Shown here one piece after another: positions 43,925 to 51,257 of a DNA stretch of 64,000 nt. Numbering within the stretch: position 1 is the first letter of the stretch; every line of letters begins with the position of its first letter. The stretch is from Clavibacter sp. VKM Ac-2872 (lineage in GTDB: Bacteria; Actinomycetota; Actinomycetes; Actinomycetales; Microbacteriaceae). The DNA is taken from contig NZ_JADKRR010000001.1 of NCBI RefSeq assembly GCF_015351105.1, positions 372,001 through 436,000 of the forward strand, in the 5' to 3' direction. The notes below the pieces were generated by a model. The model did not search any database. It worked only from the letters and a program-made list of their open reading frames with translations, and had not been told where the DNA came from. The position numbers were made by a program, and so were the translations under genes.

Positions 43925-44023
43925 GCTGATCTTGTCCCCACCTTGATCCGATCCGGCATCCGGCGGTGTCACGCTCGGAGGACGACGGGGCCACCCGTCC
44001 GACACGAGCGATCGAAGGACCGG

Positions 44024-44161
44024 ATGATCCCCCACGACCACCCCGCGAGCGGCGCCCGAGCCGCGCGCACCGGGTGCCGTACCGGATCCACGGAGGCGCG
44101 GCCGGTGCCCGACGGCGGCCTCCCCGGTCCTTCCGGTCGTCTCGACGGCGGCCGGGCGTGA
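44024..44161 (+). CDS. possible 45-aa leader ORF coupled to the HPt-like gene
   Basis: Starts ATG 44024 after a good GAAGGA ribosome site and ends in TGA that overlaps the next GTG start (GTGA, 44158-44161). The peptide is Pro/Gly/Arg-rich and has no recognised motif. Its value may be in coupling translation rather than in its product. The preceding stretch from 43925 shows no other feature. Confidence 0.35.
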   Translation: MIPHDHPASGARAARTGCRTGSTEARPVPDGGLPGPSGRLDGGRA

Positions 44162-44841
44162 GCGCCCATGCCGCCCGGGTCCCGCAGCTCCCCCCGCTCC
44201 TCGACGTCCGCGTCCTGGAGCAGCTGCTGGCCGAGCTGTCGGACGAGCCCGGCCCCGCCCGTCTGTCCGTCGTCCCCACGACGGACGCCCCCGCTCCGCC
44301 CCTCGGCGTTCCCGCGCCGGGGGGCGTGACCCCGCCGCGCGGCCACCCCGAGCCGCGCCGCGGGACCCCGTCGTCCGGATCCCCCCATCCGGACGACCGC
44401 CTCGCGACCCGTGGTGCCCCCGCACCCGGTCGCGGGCAGGCGCCGGCCGGATCCCCCCGTCCGGTCGGCGCCCCCACCGCCATCCCCGCGCCCTCGGAGC
44501 CGACCTGCCCCGGCGCGCTGACCGACGGGCAGCACGTCTGCGTCGACTTCCTGCGCTTCTTCGTCGACCTGTGGCCGTCCCGCTGGGTCCGCCTCGACGC
44601 CGCCGTGCGCGCCGGCGACCGGGCGACGGCGCTCGACGCCTGCCTGAGCGTGAAGAGCTCGGCGGCGATGGTCGGCGCGCTCCTGCTCAGCGACGAGGCG
44701 GCGCGGCTCGAGCGGGCCATCCGCTCCGCCGACCACGGCCGTGCCACGGCGATGCTGCCGGAGCTCGGCGAGGTGGGGGAGCGGAGCATGGACGCGATGC
44801 GCTCCTGGATCCGCGCCGAGGCGGGCCACCCGCCCGACTAG
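44158..44841 (+). CDS. HPt-like domain protein lacking the phospho-histidine
   Basis: A 227-aa soluble protein from the GTG at 44158. Residues about 20-120 are a Pro/Gly-rich disordered linker. The C-terminal ~110 residues fit a histidine phosphotransfer helix bundle: VDFLRFFVDLWPSRWVRLDAAVRAGD, then CLSVKSSAAMVGALLLSDEAARLE. In a normal HPt this is AHTLKGSAAxxGAxxL, so the phosphorylated His is replaced by Leu here, while Lys and the small residues persist. It may bind the kinase or regulator without carrying phosphate. Located between a histidine kinase and a response regulator. Confidence 0.72.
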   Translation: MSAHAARVPQLPPLLDVRVLEQLLAELSDEPGPARLSVVPTTDAPAPPLGVPAPGGVTPPRGHPEPRRGTPSSGSPHPDDRLATRGAPAPGRGQAPAGSPRPVGAPTAIPAPSEPTCPGALTDGQHVCVDFLRFFVDLWPSRWVRLDAAVRAGDRATALDACLSVKSSAAMVGALLLSDEAARLERAIRSADHGRATAMLPELGEVGERSMDAMRSWIRAEAGHPPD

Positions 44842-44957
44842 ACCCGTGCGCGAGGCCGCCCCCGACGGCCGACGCGCACGCCCGACCGGCTCCCGCGACA
44901 GGCCGGTCGGAGGATCGGAGCGGGATCCCACCCGAGGGGACCCCGATCCACGGCGCA

Positions 44958-44990
44958 GCTGCCGCGGGACCCCACCGGTCCCGCGGCAGC
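44958..44990. terminator. bidirectional hairpin
   Basis: A perfect 14-bp stem, GCTGCCGCGGGACC and GGTCCCGCGGCAGC, around CCACC, between the convergent HPt-like and response-regulator genes. Confidence 0.75.
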
Positions 44991-45018
44991 CCCCACCCGG
45001 CGCCCGCTGCCCGGCGCC

Positions 45019-45861
45019 TCAGCCGCGCGGAGGGGCGAGCCGGTAGCCGACGCCGCGCACCGTCTGGATCCACCGCGCCTCGCGCGGGTCGTCGTGCAGC
45101 TTCCGCCGCAGGTTGCCGAGGTGCACCTCGACGGCGCGCTCCTCCGGCTCCGTGGAGGAGGCGACGGCGTACGAGCCGCTGCGGATGTCGCGCACGAGGT
45201 CGCCCTTCGTGCGTACGCGCCCGCCGCTCGCGAGGATCGAGGCGAGCAGGTCGAACTCCGTGCGCGTGAGGTCGACCGGTTCGCCGTCGACCGTGACGTG
45301 GCGGGTGCCCTCGTCGAGCTCGAGTCCGTTGTGCCGGAGGACGTCGTCGTCCGGCGATGCGGGCGCGCCGGGCGCGGCGACGGTCGTGGTGGCGGAGGCC
45401 GCGGACAGCGCCGGCTCGTCCGCGTCGGCGCCCGGGGCGTCGGGGGCCGCCGGGACCCCGGCCGCGGGCGTCGCCGTCGCGTCCCCGCCGCCGCGCGGTC
45501 GGCGCATCATCGCGGAGATGCGGGCGCGCAGCTCGCGCGGGCGGAACGGCTTCACGATGTAGTCGTCGGCTCCGGCCTCGAGCCCGAGCAGGGTGTCGAC
45601 CTCCTCGCCCTGCGCGGTGAGCATCACGATGTAGGCGTCGCTGACGAGGCGGATGCGGCGGGCGGCCTCGAAGCCGTCGAAGTCGGGCAGCCCCACGTCG
45701 AGCGTGATGACGTCGGGGGAGACCTCCTCGGCCAGCCGGACGCCGTCGGCCGCGGTGCCGGCGGCGTGCACCTCGAAGCCGCCCTGGCGCAGGACCACCT
45801 CGAGCAGCTGGCGGATGTCGCCGTCGTCCTCGATGACCAGAGCCACACGTCCGCTGTCCAC
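45019..45861 (-). CDS. OmpR/PhoB-family response regulator with long linker
   Basis: A 280-aa two-component regulator. Receiver domain about 1-120: VIEDDGDIRQLLEV acidic pair, ITLDVGLPDFDGF with the phosphorylated Asp, MLTAQGEE (Thr), ADDYIVKPF (Lys). The DNA-binding winged helix is at about 180-280 (LTRTEFDLLASILASGGRVRTKGDLV, then RAVEVHLGNLRRKL). The linker between them, about 55 residues of Ala/Pro/Asp, is far longer than usual. The GTG start at 45861 follows GAGGGGGCGG. It faces the kinase and HPt-like genes. Confidence 0.92.
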   Translation of the reverse strand: MDSGRVALVIEDDGDIRQLLEVVLRQGGFEVHAAGTAADGVRLAEEVSPDVITLDVGLPDFDGFEAARRIRLVSDAYIVMLTAQGEEVDTLLGLEAGADDYIVKPFRPRELRARISAMMRRPRGGGDATATPAAGVPAAPDAPGADADEPALSAASATTTVAAPGAPASPDDDVLRHNGLELDEGTRHVTVDGEPVDLTRTEFDLLASILASGGRVRTKGDLVRDIRSGSYAVASSTEPEERAVEVHLGNLRRKLHDDPREARWIQTVRGVGYRLAPPRG

Positions 45862-45990
45862 TACCGCCCCCTCGCATGCCGCGTGCGCGACCGATCCCCG
45901 GATCCGCGTCGAGCGCGCCGGACCTCCCACGCTAGCGGACCGCCGCGGCGAGGTTGCCGTCGCGGGAGGGTGCCGGGCCGACGCGCGGGA

Positions 45991-46590
45991 TCAGGTGATG
46001 GGGGAGGACCCGGGCACGGCGACGAGCACGAGCACGGCGCCCAGGATGTACGCCGCGAGCGAGGCGCCCACGCCGATGAGGAGCACCAGCCAGGGCCGGG
46101 TGCGGCCGCGGATCATGCCGACGAGCGCGACGACGACGGCGATCCCCGTGAGCATCAGCGGGCCCGCGACGGAGAGCGCGTAGCCGATCGTGAAGAGGGA
46201 GTCGTCGCAGACGTAGGCGTCCACGTCGCACGCGTCGGTGACGAAGATGAGGCCCAGCCCCATGGCGGCGATGCTGCCGCCCACGACCGCGGCGACGAGC
46301 ATGGAGACGAACGTGGTGACGAGGATGCGGCGGTCGATCCGGCGGATCCAGCGCGGCACCCAGTCGGGGCCGGCGGGGTCGTCGTCGCGGGCGGCCGGGC
46401 GGGCGGCGGAGCGGGCGGCCGGGCGGTCGTCGGGCTGCGCATCCGCCCGGCCGCGTCCGCGGGGGAGCGTCGGCAGGGCGATCCTCGGGACCTCAGGCAG
46501 GCGCCGCCGGCGGGCCGGCGGGGCGGCGGATCGGCGCCCGCGGGAGGCGCGGCGGCCGGGGGCCGGGGTCGCGTCGTCGTCGGGGGTCAC
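45991..46590 (-). CDS. hypothetical four-helix membrane protein
   Basis: A 199-aa protein: a basic, Pro/Ala/Arg-rich cytosolic N-terminus (about 1-85), then four hydrophobic helices (about 90-195) with one outer loop holding two Cys (DACDVDAYVCDD). No family recognised. TAGTCT on this strand lies 6 nt before the GTG start. Follows xthA on the same strand at a distance of 87 bp. Confidence 0.65.
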   Translation of the reverse strand: MTPDDDATPAPGRRASRGRRSAAPPARRRRLPEVPRIALPTLPRGRGRADAQPDDRPAARSAARPAARDDDPAGPDWVPRWIRRIDRRILVTTFVSMLVAAVVGGSIAAMGLGLIFVTDACDVDAYVCDDSLFTIGYALSVAGPLMLTGIAVVVALVGMIRGRTRPWLVLLIGVGASLAAYILGAVLVLVAVPGSSPIT

Positions 46591-46677
46591 GTCACGAGAC
46601 TACGGGGCGCGCCCTGCCCGACCGGAATCGGCGGCGTGCGCGGGCGGTCGCGACGGAGCCGCGCGCCGGTCGGCGGG

Positions 46678-47514
46678 TCAGAAGATCATCGGCCGGTCGT
46701 CGTCGAGCTCGGTCTCGACGTCGAGGTCCACGGCCACCGGCACGTGGTCGCTCGGGCCGTCGCCCTTGCGCTCGTCGCGGTGGATCCGGGGCGCGTCCAC
46801 GAGCTCGGCGAACCGGGCGTTGCCGAGGATGAAGTCGATCCGCATGCCCTCGTTCCGCGGGAACCGCAGCTGCTGGTAATCCCAGTACGTGTAGCCGTCG
46901 GGGATCGACGGCCGCACGACGTCCGCCAGCCCGGCGTCGAGGAACGCGGCGAAGGCCGCGCGCTCGGGCTCGGACGTGTGGGTCTTGCCCTCGAACAGCG
47001 CCGGATCCCACACGTCGGTGTCGAGCGGCGCCACGTTCCAGTCGCCCATGAGGGCGAGCGGGGTGGCGGGATCCGCGGCGAGCCAGGCGCGCGTGTCGGC
47101 CGCGAGCGCCCCGAGCCACTCGAGCTTGTAGGAGTAGTGCGGGTCGTCGAGCGCCCGGCCGTTGGGCACGTAGAGGCTCCAGAGGCGGACGCCCGCGACG
47201 GTCGCGCCCATCGCGCGGGCCTCGAGGGGCGGCTGCCCGGAGGCGTCGGGCTTGCCGAAGCGCGGCATCCCCTCGAAGGTCGTCACGACGTCCTCGAGCG
47301 GCAGGCGGCTGGCGATCGCGACGCCGTTCCACTGGCTGAGGCCGTGCACGACCACCTCGTAGCCGGCCTCCTCGAACGCCTGCATCGGGAACTGCTCCGG
47401 CTTGCACTTGATCTCCTGCATGGCCAGCACGTCGACGTCCTCGCGGACGAGCCAGTCGACGACGCGGCCCACGCGGGTGCGGATGGAGTTGACGTTCCAG
47501 GTGGCGACGCGCAT
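46678..47514 (-). CDS. xthA: exodeoxyribonuclease III
   Basis: Base-excision repair enzyme: AP endonuclease and 3'-to-5' exonuclease. 278 aa, normal length. The endonuclease/exonuclease/phosphatase core is intact: ATWNVNSIRTR (1-14 region), LAMQEIKC with the metal-binding Glu (about 35), GDWNVAPLDTDVW (about 155), RIDFILGN (about 225) and the SDHVPVAVDL end with the catalytic Asp-His. ATG 47514 follows TACCGT by 6 nt, so leaderless. Confidence 0.93.
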   Translation of the reverse strand: MRVATWNVNSIRTRVGRVVDWLVREDVDVLAMQEIKCKPEQFPMQAFEEAGYEVVVHGLSQWNGVAIASRLPLEDVVTTFEGMPRFGKPDASGQPPLEARAMGATVAGVRLWSLYVPNGRALDDPHYSYKLEWLGALAADTRAWLAADPATPLALMGDWNVAPLDTDVWDPALFEGKTHTSEPERAAFAAFLDAGLADVVRPSIPDGYTYWDYQQLRFPRNEGMRIDFILGNARFAELVDAPRIHRDERKGDGPSDHVPVAVDLDVETELDDDRPMIF

Positions 47515-47540
47515 GCGTCCACGGTACCGGGCGGCCGGGA

Positions 47541-47939
47541 TCAGCCGATGCTGCCGATGCGCACCGTCACGGCGGCGCGCGCGGCGGCCTCGTCGCCGAT
47601 CGACTCGGCGAGGCGCGCGCGGACGGCGTCGACCGCGGCGCGCGCGGTGTCGCTCGCGCGGCCCGACGCGTCCACGGCGATGGACGCCTGCACGAGCACG
47701 GTGCCCTCGCCGGTCTCGACGGTGACGAGCTGCTCGGTCGCCGTGGAGGATCCGGCGACGACGCCCTCCACCACCTGCTGCGCGGCGAGCAGGATCGGGG
47801 ACCGCGGCGCGTAGACGTCGGCCACGCCCGCGACGCCGCGGAGGACCGCGGTCAGGTCGCGCGACAGGTCGGCCGGCGCGGGGAGCGGCACGGGGACGGG
47901 CGCGGGCGCGGCGGCCGGGACGTCATCGTCGTGGGTCAT
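47541..47939 (-). CDS. Asp23-cluster small protein
   Basis: A 132-aa unrecognised protein. Pro/Ala-rich start, then ~105 residues (LSRDLTAVLRGVAGVADVYAP, then VRARLAESIG, VTVRIGSIG end) with the alpha-beta pattern of Asp23-like domains. The start overlaps the end of the Asp23-like gene by 17 nt in another frame, so the three minus-strand genes from the sigma factor form one operon. Likely an envelope-stress partner; role unknown. Confidence 0.6.
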   Translation of the reverse strand: MTHDDDVPAAAPAPVPVPLPAPADLSRDLTAVLRGVAGVADVYAPRSPILLAAQQVVEGVVAGSSTATEQLVTVETGEGTVLVQASIAVDASGRASDTARAAVDAVRARLAESIGDEAAARAAVTVRIGSIG

Positions 47940-48549
47940 CTCCGGCCTCCTCCTGCACGGGACGCGGCTGCACGTCCACCACGGTCACGTCGATGCCCTC
48001 GACGCGCAGCTCGGTGTGCCGGAGCAGGGCCGCGTGCACCCGCTCGCGCACGCGCTGCGCGATCTCGGGCAGCGGCTCGCCCCACACGACGCTCAGCGTC
48101 AGCGCCACCCGCACGGGCTCGCCGGCGCGCGTGACGTCGCCGTCGAGCGTGCACCGGCCGACGAGGACGCCGGGCACCTCGTCGCCGGCCTGCCGGACGA
48201 GGGTCCGCACGGCGCCCTCGGTGAGCGCGAGGCTCACCGCCGGATCCGGGTGGGAGAGCGGGATGTCGCGGCCGGCCCGCGACTCGCGGCTGATGTGGGC
48301 GAGCACGCCGCGGAAGAAGTCGTCGCCGGGCGCGTCCTGCTCCTCGGCCTCGACCTCCACGAGCTCGCGGCCGAGGTCGCGCATGTGCTCGAGGGCGCGC
48401 AGCGCGTTGCGGATCTCGGGGTCGTCCTCGTAGGCCGCGATGCGCGGGGTGCGCCCGCGGTCGAGGTAGTCGGCGAGGGCGGCCATGTCGAGGGGCTCGC
48501 CGTCGGCGTCGACCGCGGGTACGGGATCGCCCGGTCCGGTGCCGCTCAT
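47923..48549 (-). CDS. Asp23/Gls24-like envelope-stress protein with N-terminal extension
   Basis: A 208-aa protein. The first ~110 residues are acidic and helical (LVEVEAEEQDAPGDDFFRGVLAHISRESRAGRD), and the rest resembles an Asp23/Gls24 domain: VPGVLVGRCTLDGDV, RVALTLSVVWGEPLPEIAQRVRERVHAAL and VTVVDVQP. Its ATG overlaps the sigma factor's stop (ATGA at 48546-48549), so it is translated with it. The N-terminal extension could bind the sigma factor, as many co-encoded partners do; that is inference. Confidence 0.7.
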   Translation of the reverse strand: MSGTGPGDPVPAVDADGEPLDMAALADYLDRGRTPRIAAYEDDPEIRNALRALEHMRDLGRELVEVEAEEQDAPGDDFFRGVLAHISRESRAGRDIPLSHPDPAVSLALTEGAVRTLVRQAGDEVPGVLVGRCTLDGDVTRAGEPVRVALTLSVVWGEPLPEIAQRVRERVHAALLRHTELRVEGIDVTVVDVQPRPVQEEAGDDPRR

Positions 48550-49100
48550 CGCCACGCCTCCATGCTCGTCATCACGGTGGTGCGCGCCCGGGACAGGCGG
48601 CCGCGCACGGTCGAGGGCGTCGCGCCCAGCCTCTCGGCGATCTCCTCGTACGAGAAGCCTCCCACCTCGCGCAGCATCCACACCTCGCGCTGCTCGCGGG
48701 GCAGCGCATCGAGGACACCCGCGAGGGCGCGCATCTGCGACGACGTCTCGGCGTCGCGCTCGGGGGAGGTGAGCCGGTCGGCGATCTCGTGGTCGTCGAT
48801 GTCGTCGGCGGGGCGGCGGGCGCGGATCCGGTCGATGGACTTGCGGCTGACGATCTGCAGCAGCCAGCTCTTCACGCGGTCGGGCTTCTCGAGCGTCGGC
48901 AGGCGGTCCCACGCGGTGATGAGCGCCTCCTGCACGGCGTCGTCGGCGTCGGCGCGCGATCCCGTGAGCCGGATCGCGAACGCGCGCATGTAGGGGGCGT
49001 GCCGGCGGACCAGCACCTCGAAGGCCCGGGCGTCGCCGTCGGCGGCGCGCTCGGCGAGGATCCCGTCGCCCGCGTCCTGCAGCGAGGAGGAGATGGCCAT
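48546..49100 (-). CDS. ECF RNA polymerase sigma factor
   Basis: A 184-aa extracytoplasmic-function sigma factor. Region 2: RHAPYMRAFAIRLTGSRADADDAVQEALITAWDRL (about 33-67) and PDRVKSWLLQIVSRKSIDRIR; region 4: LPREQREVWMLREVGGFSYEEIAERLGATPSTVRGRLSRAR (about 134-174). Start ATG 49100 after GGAGGTACGGC. First gene of a coupled operon with two Asp23-type proteins, and divergent from another Asp23 gene at 49234, so it probably drives an envelope-stress response. No classical anti-sigma factor gene with a zinc motif lies next to it. Confidence 0.9.
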   Translation of the reverse strand: MAISSSLQDAGDGILAERAADGDARAFEVLVRRHAPYMRAFAIRLTGSRADADDAVQEALITAWDRLPTLEKPDRVKSWLLQIVSRKSIDRIRARRPADDIDDHEIADRLTSPERDAETSSQMRALAGVLDALPREQREVWMLREVGGFSYEEIAERLGATPSTVRGRLSRARTTVMTSMEAWR

Positions 49101-49146
49101 GCCGTACCTCCGTGTGCACTGGGAGACCGGGCGGATCCGGGAGCGA

Positions 49147-49165
49147 TCCGTGACGGATCGCGCCG
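49147..49165. repeat. short inverted repeat between sigma factor and Asp23 genes
   Basis: GATCCG-TGA-CGGATC lies in the 133-bp gap between the divergent sigma-factor and Asp23 genes. It could be a regulator site. I could not identify a convincing ECF-type promoter in the gap. Confidence 0.3.
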
Positions 49166-49233
49166 TCCACGCGTCTCCCCCATGATTACCACAGCACCGC
49201 CCGGACGACCGGGCGACCACGAGGAGGAGTCCC

Positions 49234-49704
49234 ATGAGCGACCAGATCCCCCGCACCCCCGCCGACGTCACCCGCGTGGCGCCCCCGAGCGCCGCCGTCA
49301 CGGGGAGCGTCCTCGCCGAGGGCGACACGACCGTCACCGACGGGGTCATCGCCAAGGTCGCGGGCCTCGCCGTCCGCGACATCCCGGGCGTGCACGCGCT
49401 GGGCGGCGGCGCGGCCCGCGTCATCGGCCAGCTCCGCGACCGCATCGGCCAGACCGACCTCACGCAGGGGATCGCCGTCGACGCCCAGGAGGCGGGCGTC
49501 GCGTTCGAGGTGACCCTCGTCGCCGAGTACGGCGTGCCGCTGCACGGCATCTCGGCCGACGTCCGCGCGGCGATCTCCGACGCCGTGACCGAGCTCGTGG
49601 GCCGGCCGGTGACGCGCGTCGACGTCACGATCGCCGACATCGTGCTGCCCGGCGAGGGATCCGACGCCGTCCTCGCAGACCGCGGGCGTACCGTCGGGGG
49701 ATGA
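49234..49704 (+). CDS. Asp23/Gls24-family envelope-stress protein
   Basis: A 156-aa Asp23 protein of full family pattern: VTDGVIAKVAGLAVRDIPGVHALGGG (about 34-58), GIAVDAQEAGVAFEVTLVAEYGVPLHGISADVRAAISDAV and VTRVDVTIADIVLP. Such proteins associate with the membrane and wall and are induced by alkaline or envelope stress. GAGGAGGAG precedes the ATG. The stop overlaps the start of the next gene (ATGA at 49701-49704). Confidence 0.9.
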   Translation: MSDQIPRTPADVTRVAPPSAAVTGSVLAEGDTTVTDGVIAKVAGLAVRDIPGVHALGGGAARVIGQLRDRIGQTDLTQGIAVDAQEAGVAFEVTLVAEYGVPLHGISADVRAAISDAVTELVGRPVTRVDVTIADIVLPGEGSDAVLADRGRTVGG

Positions 49705-50636
49705 CCGACGACACCGCTGCCGTGCCCGCCTCCGTCCCCGCGTCCGACGGGCCGCCCCGCGTGGCGATCCTCGGCACCGGCGTCATGGGCTCCGGCATGA
49801 GCCGCTCGGTCCTCCGCGCGGGCTTGCCGCTCACCGTCTGGAACCGCAGCCCCGAGAAGGCGGCACCCCTCGCGGACGCGGGCGCGACCGTCGCCGACAC
49901 CGCGGCCGACGCCGTGCGCGATGCCGACGTCGTCGTCGTGATGCTGTTCGACGCGGATGCCGTGCTCGAGGTCCTCGCCGAGGTCGCGCCCGCGCTCCGG
50001 CCCGGCGCGGTGCTGCTCCAGTCCTCCACCGTCGGCGTCGAGGGCACCCGGCGGATCGCGGCGCTCGCCGCCGAGCACGGCATCCGCTTCGTGGACGCGC
50101 CCGTCCTCGGCACGCGCGGCCCCGCCGAGCAGGGCCTCCTCGTGCACCTCGTGTCCGGATCCGAGGCCGACCTCGCCGTCGCCCGCCCCGTCCTCGAGGC
50201 GACCGGCTCGCGCACCGTGGTCGCCGGGAGCGACGCGGGACCGGGATCCGCCCTCAAGCTCGCCTGCAACGCGTGGATCGCCTCCATCACCGCGGCGACC
50301 GGCCAGTCGCTCGGCCTCGCGCGCCTGCTCGGCGTCGAGCCGCGCCTCTTTCTCGACGCGATCGCGGGCGGCGCCGCCGACACCCCGTACGCGCACCTCA
50401 AGGGCGGCGCGATGCTGTCCGGCGCGCTCGCGCCGTCGTTCGCGCTCGACGGCCTGCTCAAGGACGTGACGCTCATGCTCGCGGCGCTCGACGGCGCCGA
50501 CGCGCACGACTTCGACACGGCGATGCTCGAGGCGCTCCGCGAGACGTACGCGGAGGCGTCCGCGGCCGGTCACGGCGGCGACGACGTGGCCGCGGTCGGC
50601 ACGGTGTTCGGCCTGCCGACCTCGTCCGACGCCTGA
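49701..50636 (+). CDS. beta-hydroxyacid dehydrogenase (3-hydroxyisobutyrate dehydrogenase-like)
   Basis: A 311-aa NAD(P)-dependent oxidoreductase. Rossmann motif VAILGTGVMGSGMSRSVLRAG (about 22-42), substrate-binding DAPVLGTRGPAEQG (about 133-146), and catalytic Lys in GSALKLACNAW (about 190). The family reduces or oxidises small hydroxyacids; newer members act as imine reductases. It is coupled to the Asp23 gene by a 4-nt overlap, an unusual pairing that may just reflect tight packing. Confidence 0.88.
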   Translation: MTDDTAAVPASVPASDGPPRVAILGTGVMGSGMSRSVLRAGLPLTVWNRSPEKAAPLADAGATVADTAADAVRDADVVVVMLFDADAVLEVLAEVAPALRPGAVLLQSSTVGVEGTRRIAALAAEHGIRFVDAPVLGTRGPAEQGLLVHLVSGSEADLAVARPVLEATGSRTVVAGSDAGPGSALKLACNAWIASITAATGQSLGLARLLGVEPRLFLDAIAGGAADTPYAHLKGGAMLSGALAPSFALDGLLKDVTLMLAALDGADAHDFDTAMLEALRETYAEASAAGHGGDDVAAVGTVFGLPTSSDA

Positions 50637-50702
50637 TCCGGTCCGGGCCGCGCCCGCCCGTCGCACCGGGCGGCGCGGTTCCCCGCCCGTAGGATCGGCT
50701 GC

Positions 50703-51257
50703 GTGACGACCTCCGACGCGCGCCAGCAGCTCATCGACCACATCAAGCGGGACGCCGTGTTCCACGGCGACTTCACGCTGACGAGCGGCAAGAAGGCCAG
50801 CTACTACGTCGACCTCCGCCGCGTGAGCCTCGACCACCGCGTCGCGCCGCTCATCGGGCAGGTCATGCTCGACCTCATCGCCGAGGTGCCCGACGTCGCC
50901 GCGGTCGGCGGGCTGACGATGGGCGCGGATCCCATCGCCGCCGCGATCCTGCACCAGGGCGCCGCGGTCGGTCGCGGCTACGACGCGTTCGTCGTCCGCA
51001 AGGAGCCCAAGGACCACGGCCGCGGCCGCCAGGTCGAGGGCCCGGACCTGCAGGGCAAGCGCGTCATCGTCGTCGAGGACACGTCCACCACCGGCGGATC
51101 CCCGCTGAAGGCCATCGAGGCGCTCGAGAAGGTGGGCGCGGAGATCGCCGCGGTCGCCGTGGTCGTCGACCGCTCGACCGACGCCCGCGAGGTGATCGAG
51201 GCCGCGGGCCACCGGTACCTGTACGCGATCGGCCTCGAGGACCTGGGGCTCGCCTAG
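50703..51257 (+). CDS. pyrE: orotate phosphoribosyltransferase
   Basis: Joins orotate and PRPP to give orotidine 5'-phosphate in pyrimidine synthesis. 184 aa, normal length. FTLTSGKKASYYVDLRRV (about 24-41) binds orotate, KEPKDHGRGRQVEG is the flexible catalytic loop, and VIVVEDTSTTGGSPL (about 120-134) the PRPP-binding motif. TAGGAT is 7 nt before the GTG start (leaderless). Its TAG stop shares a G with the GTG start of the next gene, so the septum-formation-like gene is coupled. Confidence 0.95.
   Translation: MTTSDARQQLIDHIKRDAVFHGDFTLTSGKKASYYVDLRRVSLDHRVAPLIGQVMLDLIAEVPDVAAVGGLTMGADPIAAAILHQGAAVGRGYDAFVVRKEPKDHGRGRQVEGPDLQGKRVIVVEDTSTTGGSPLKAIEALEKVGAEIAAVAVVVDRSTDAREVIEAAGHRYLYAIGLEDLGLA

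Noticed and set aside
43966-44157. N-terminal extension of the HPt-like protein in the same frame
   Set aside because: Arg-rich and without support; the GTG at 44158 fits the coupling with the 45-codon ORF.
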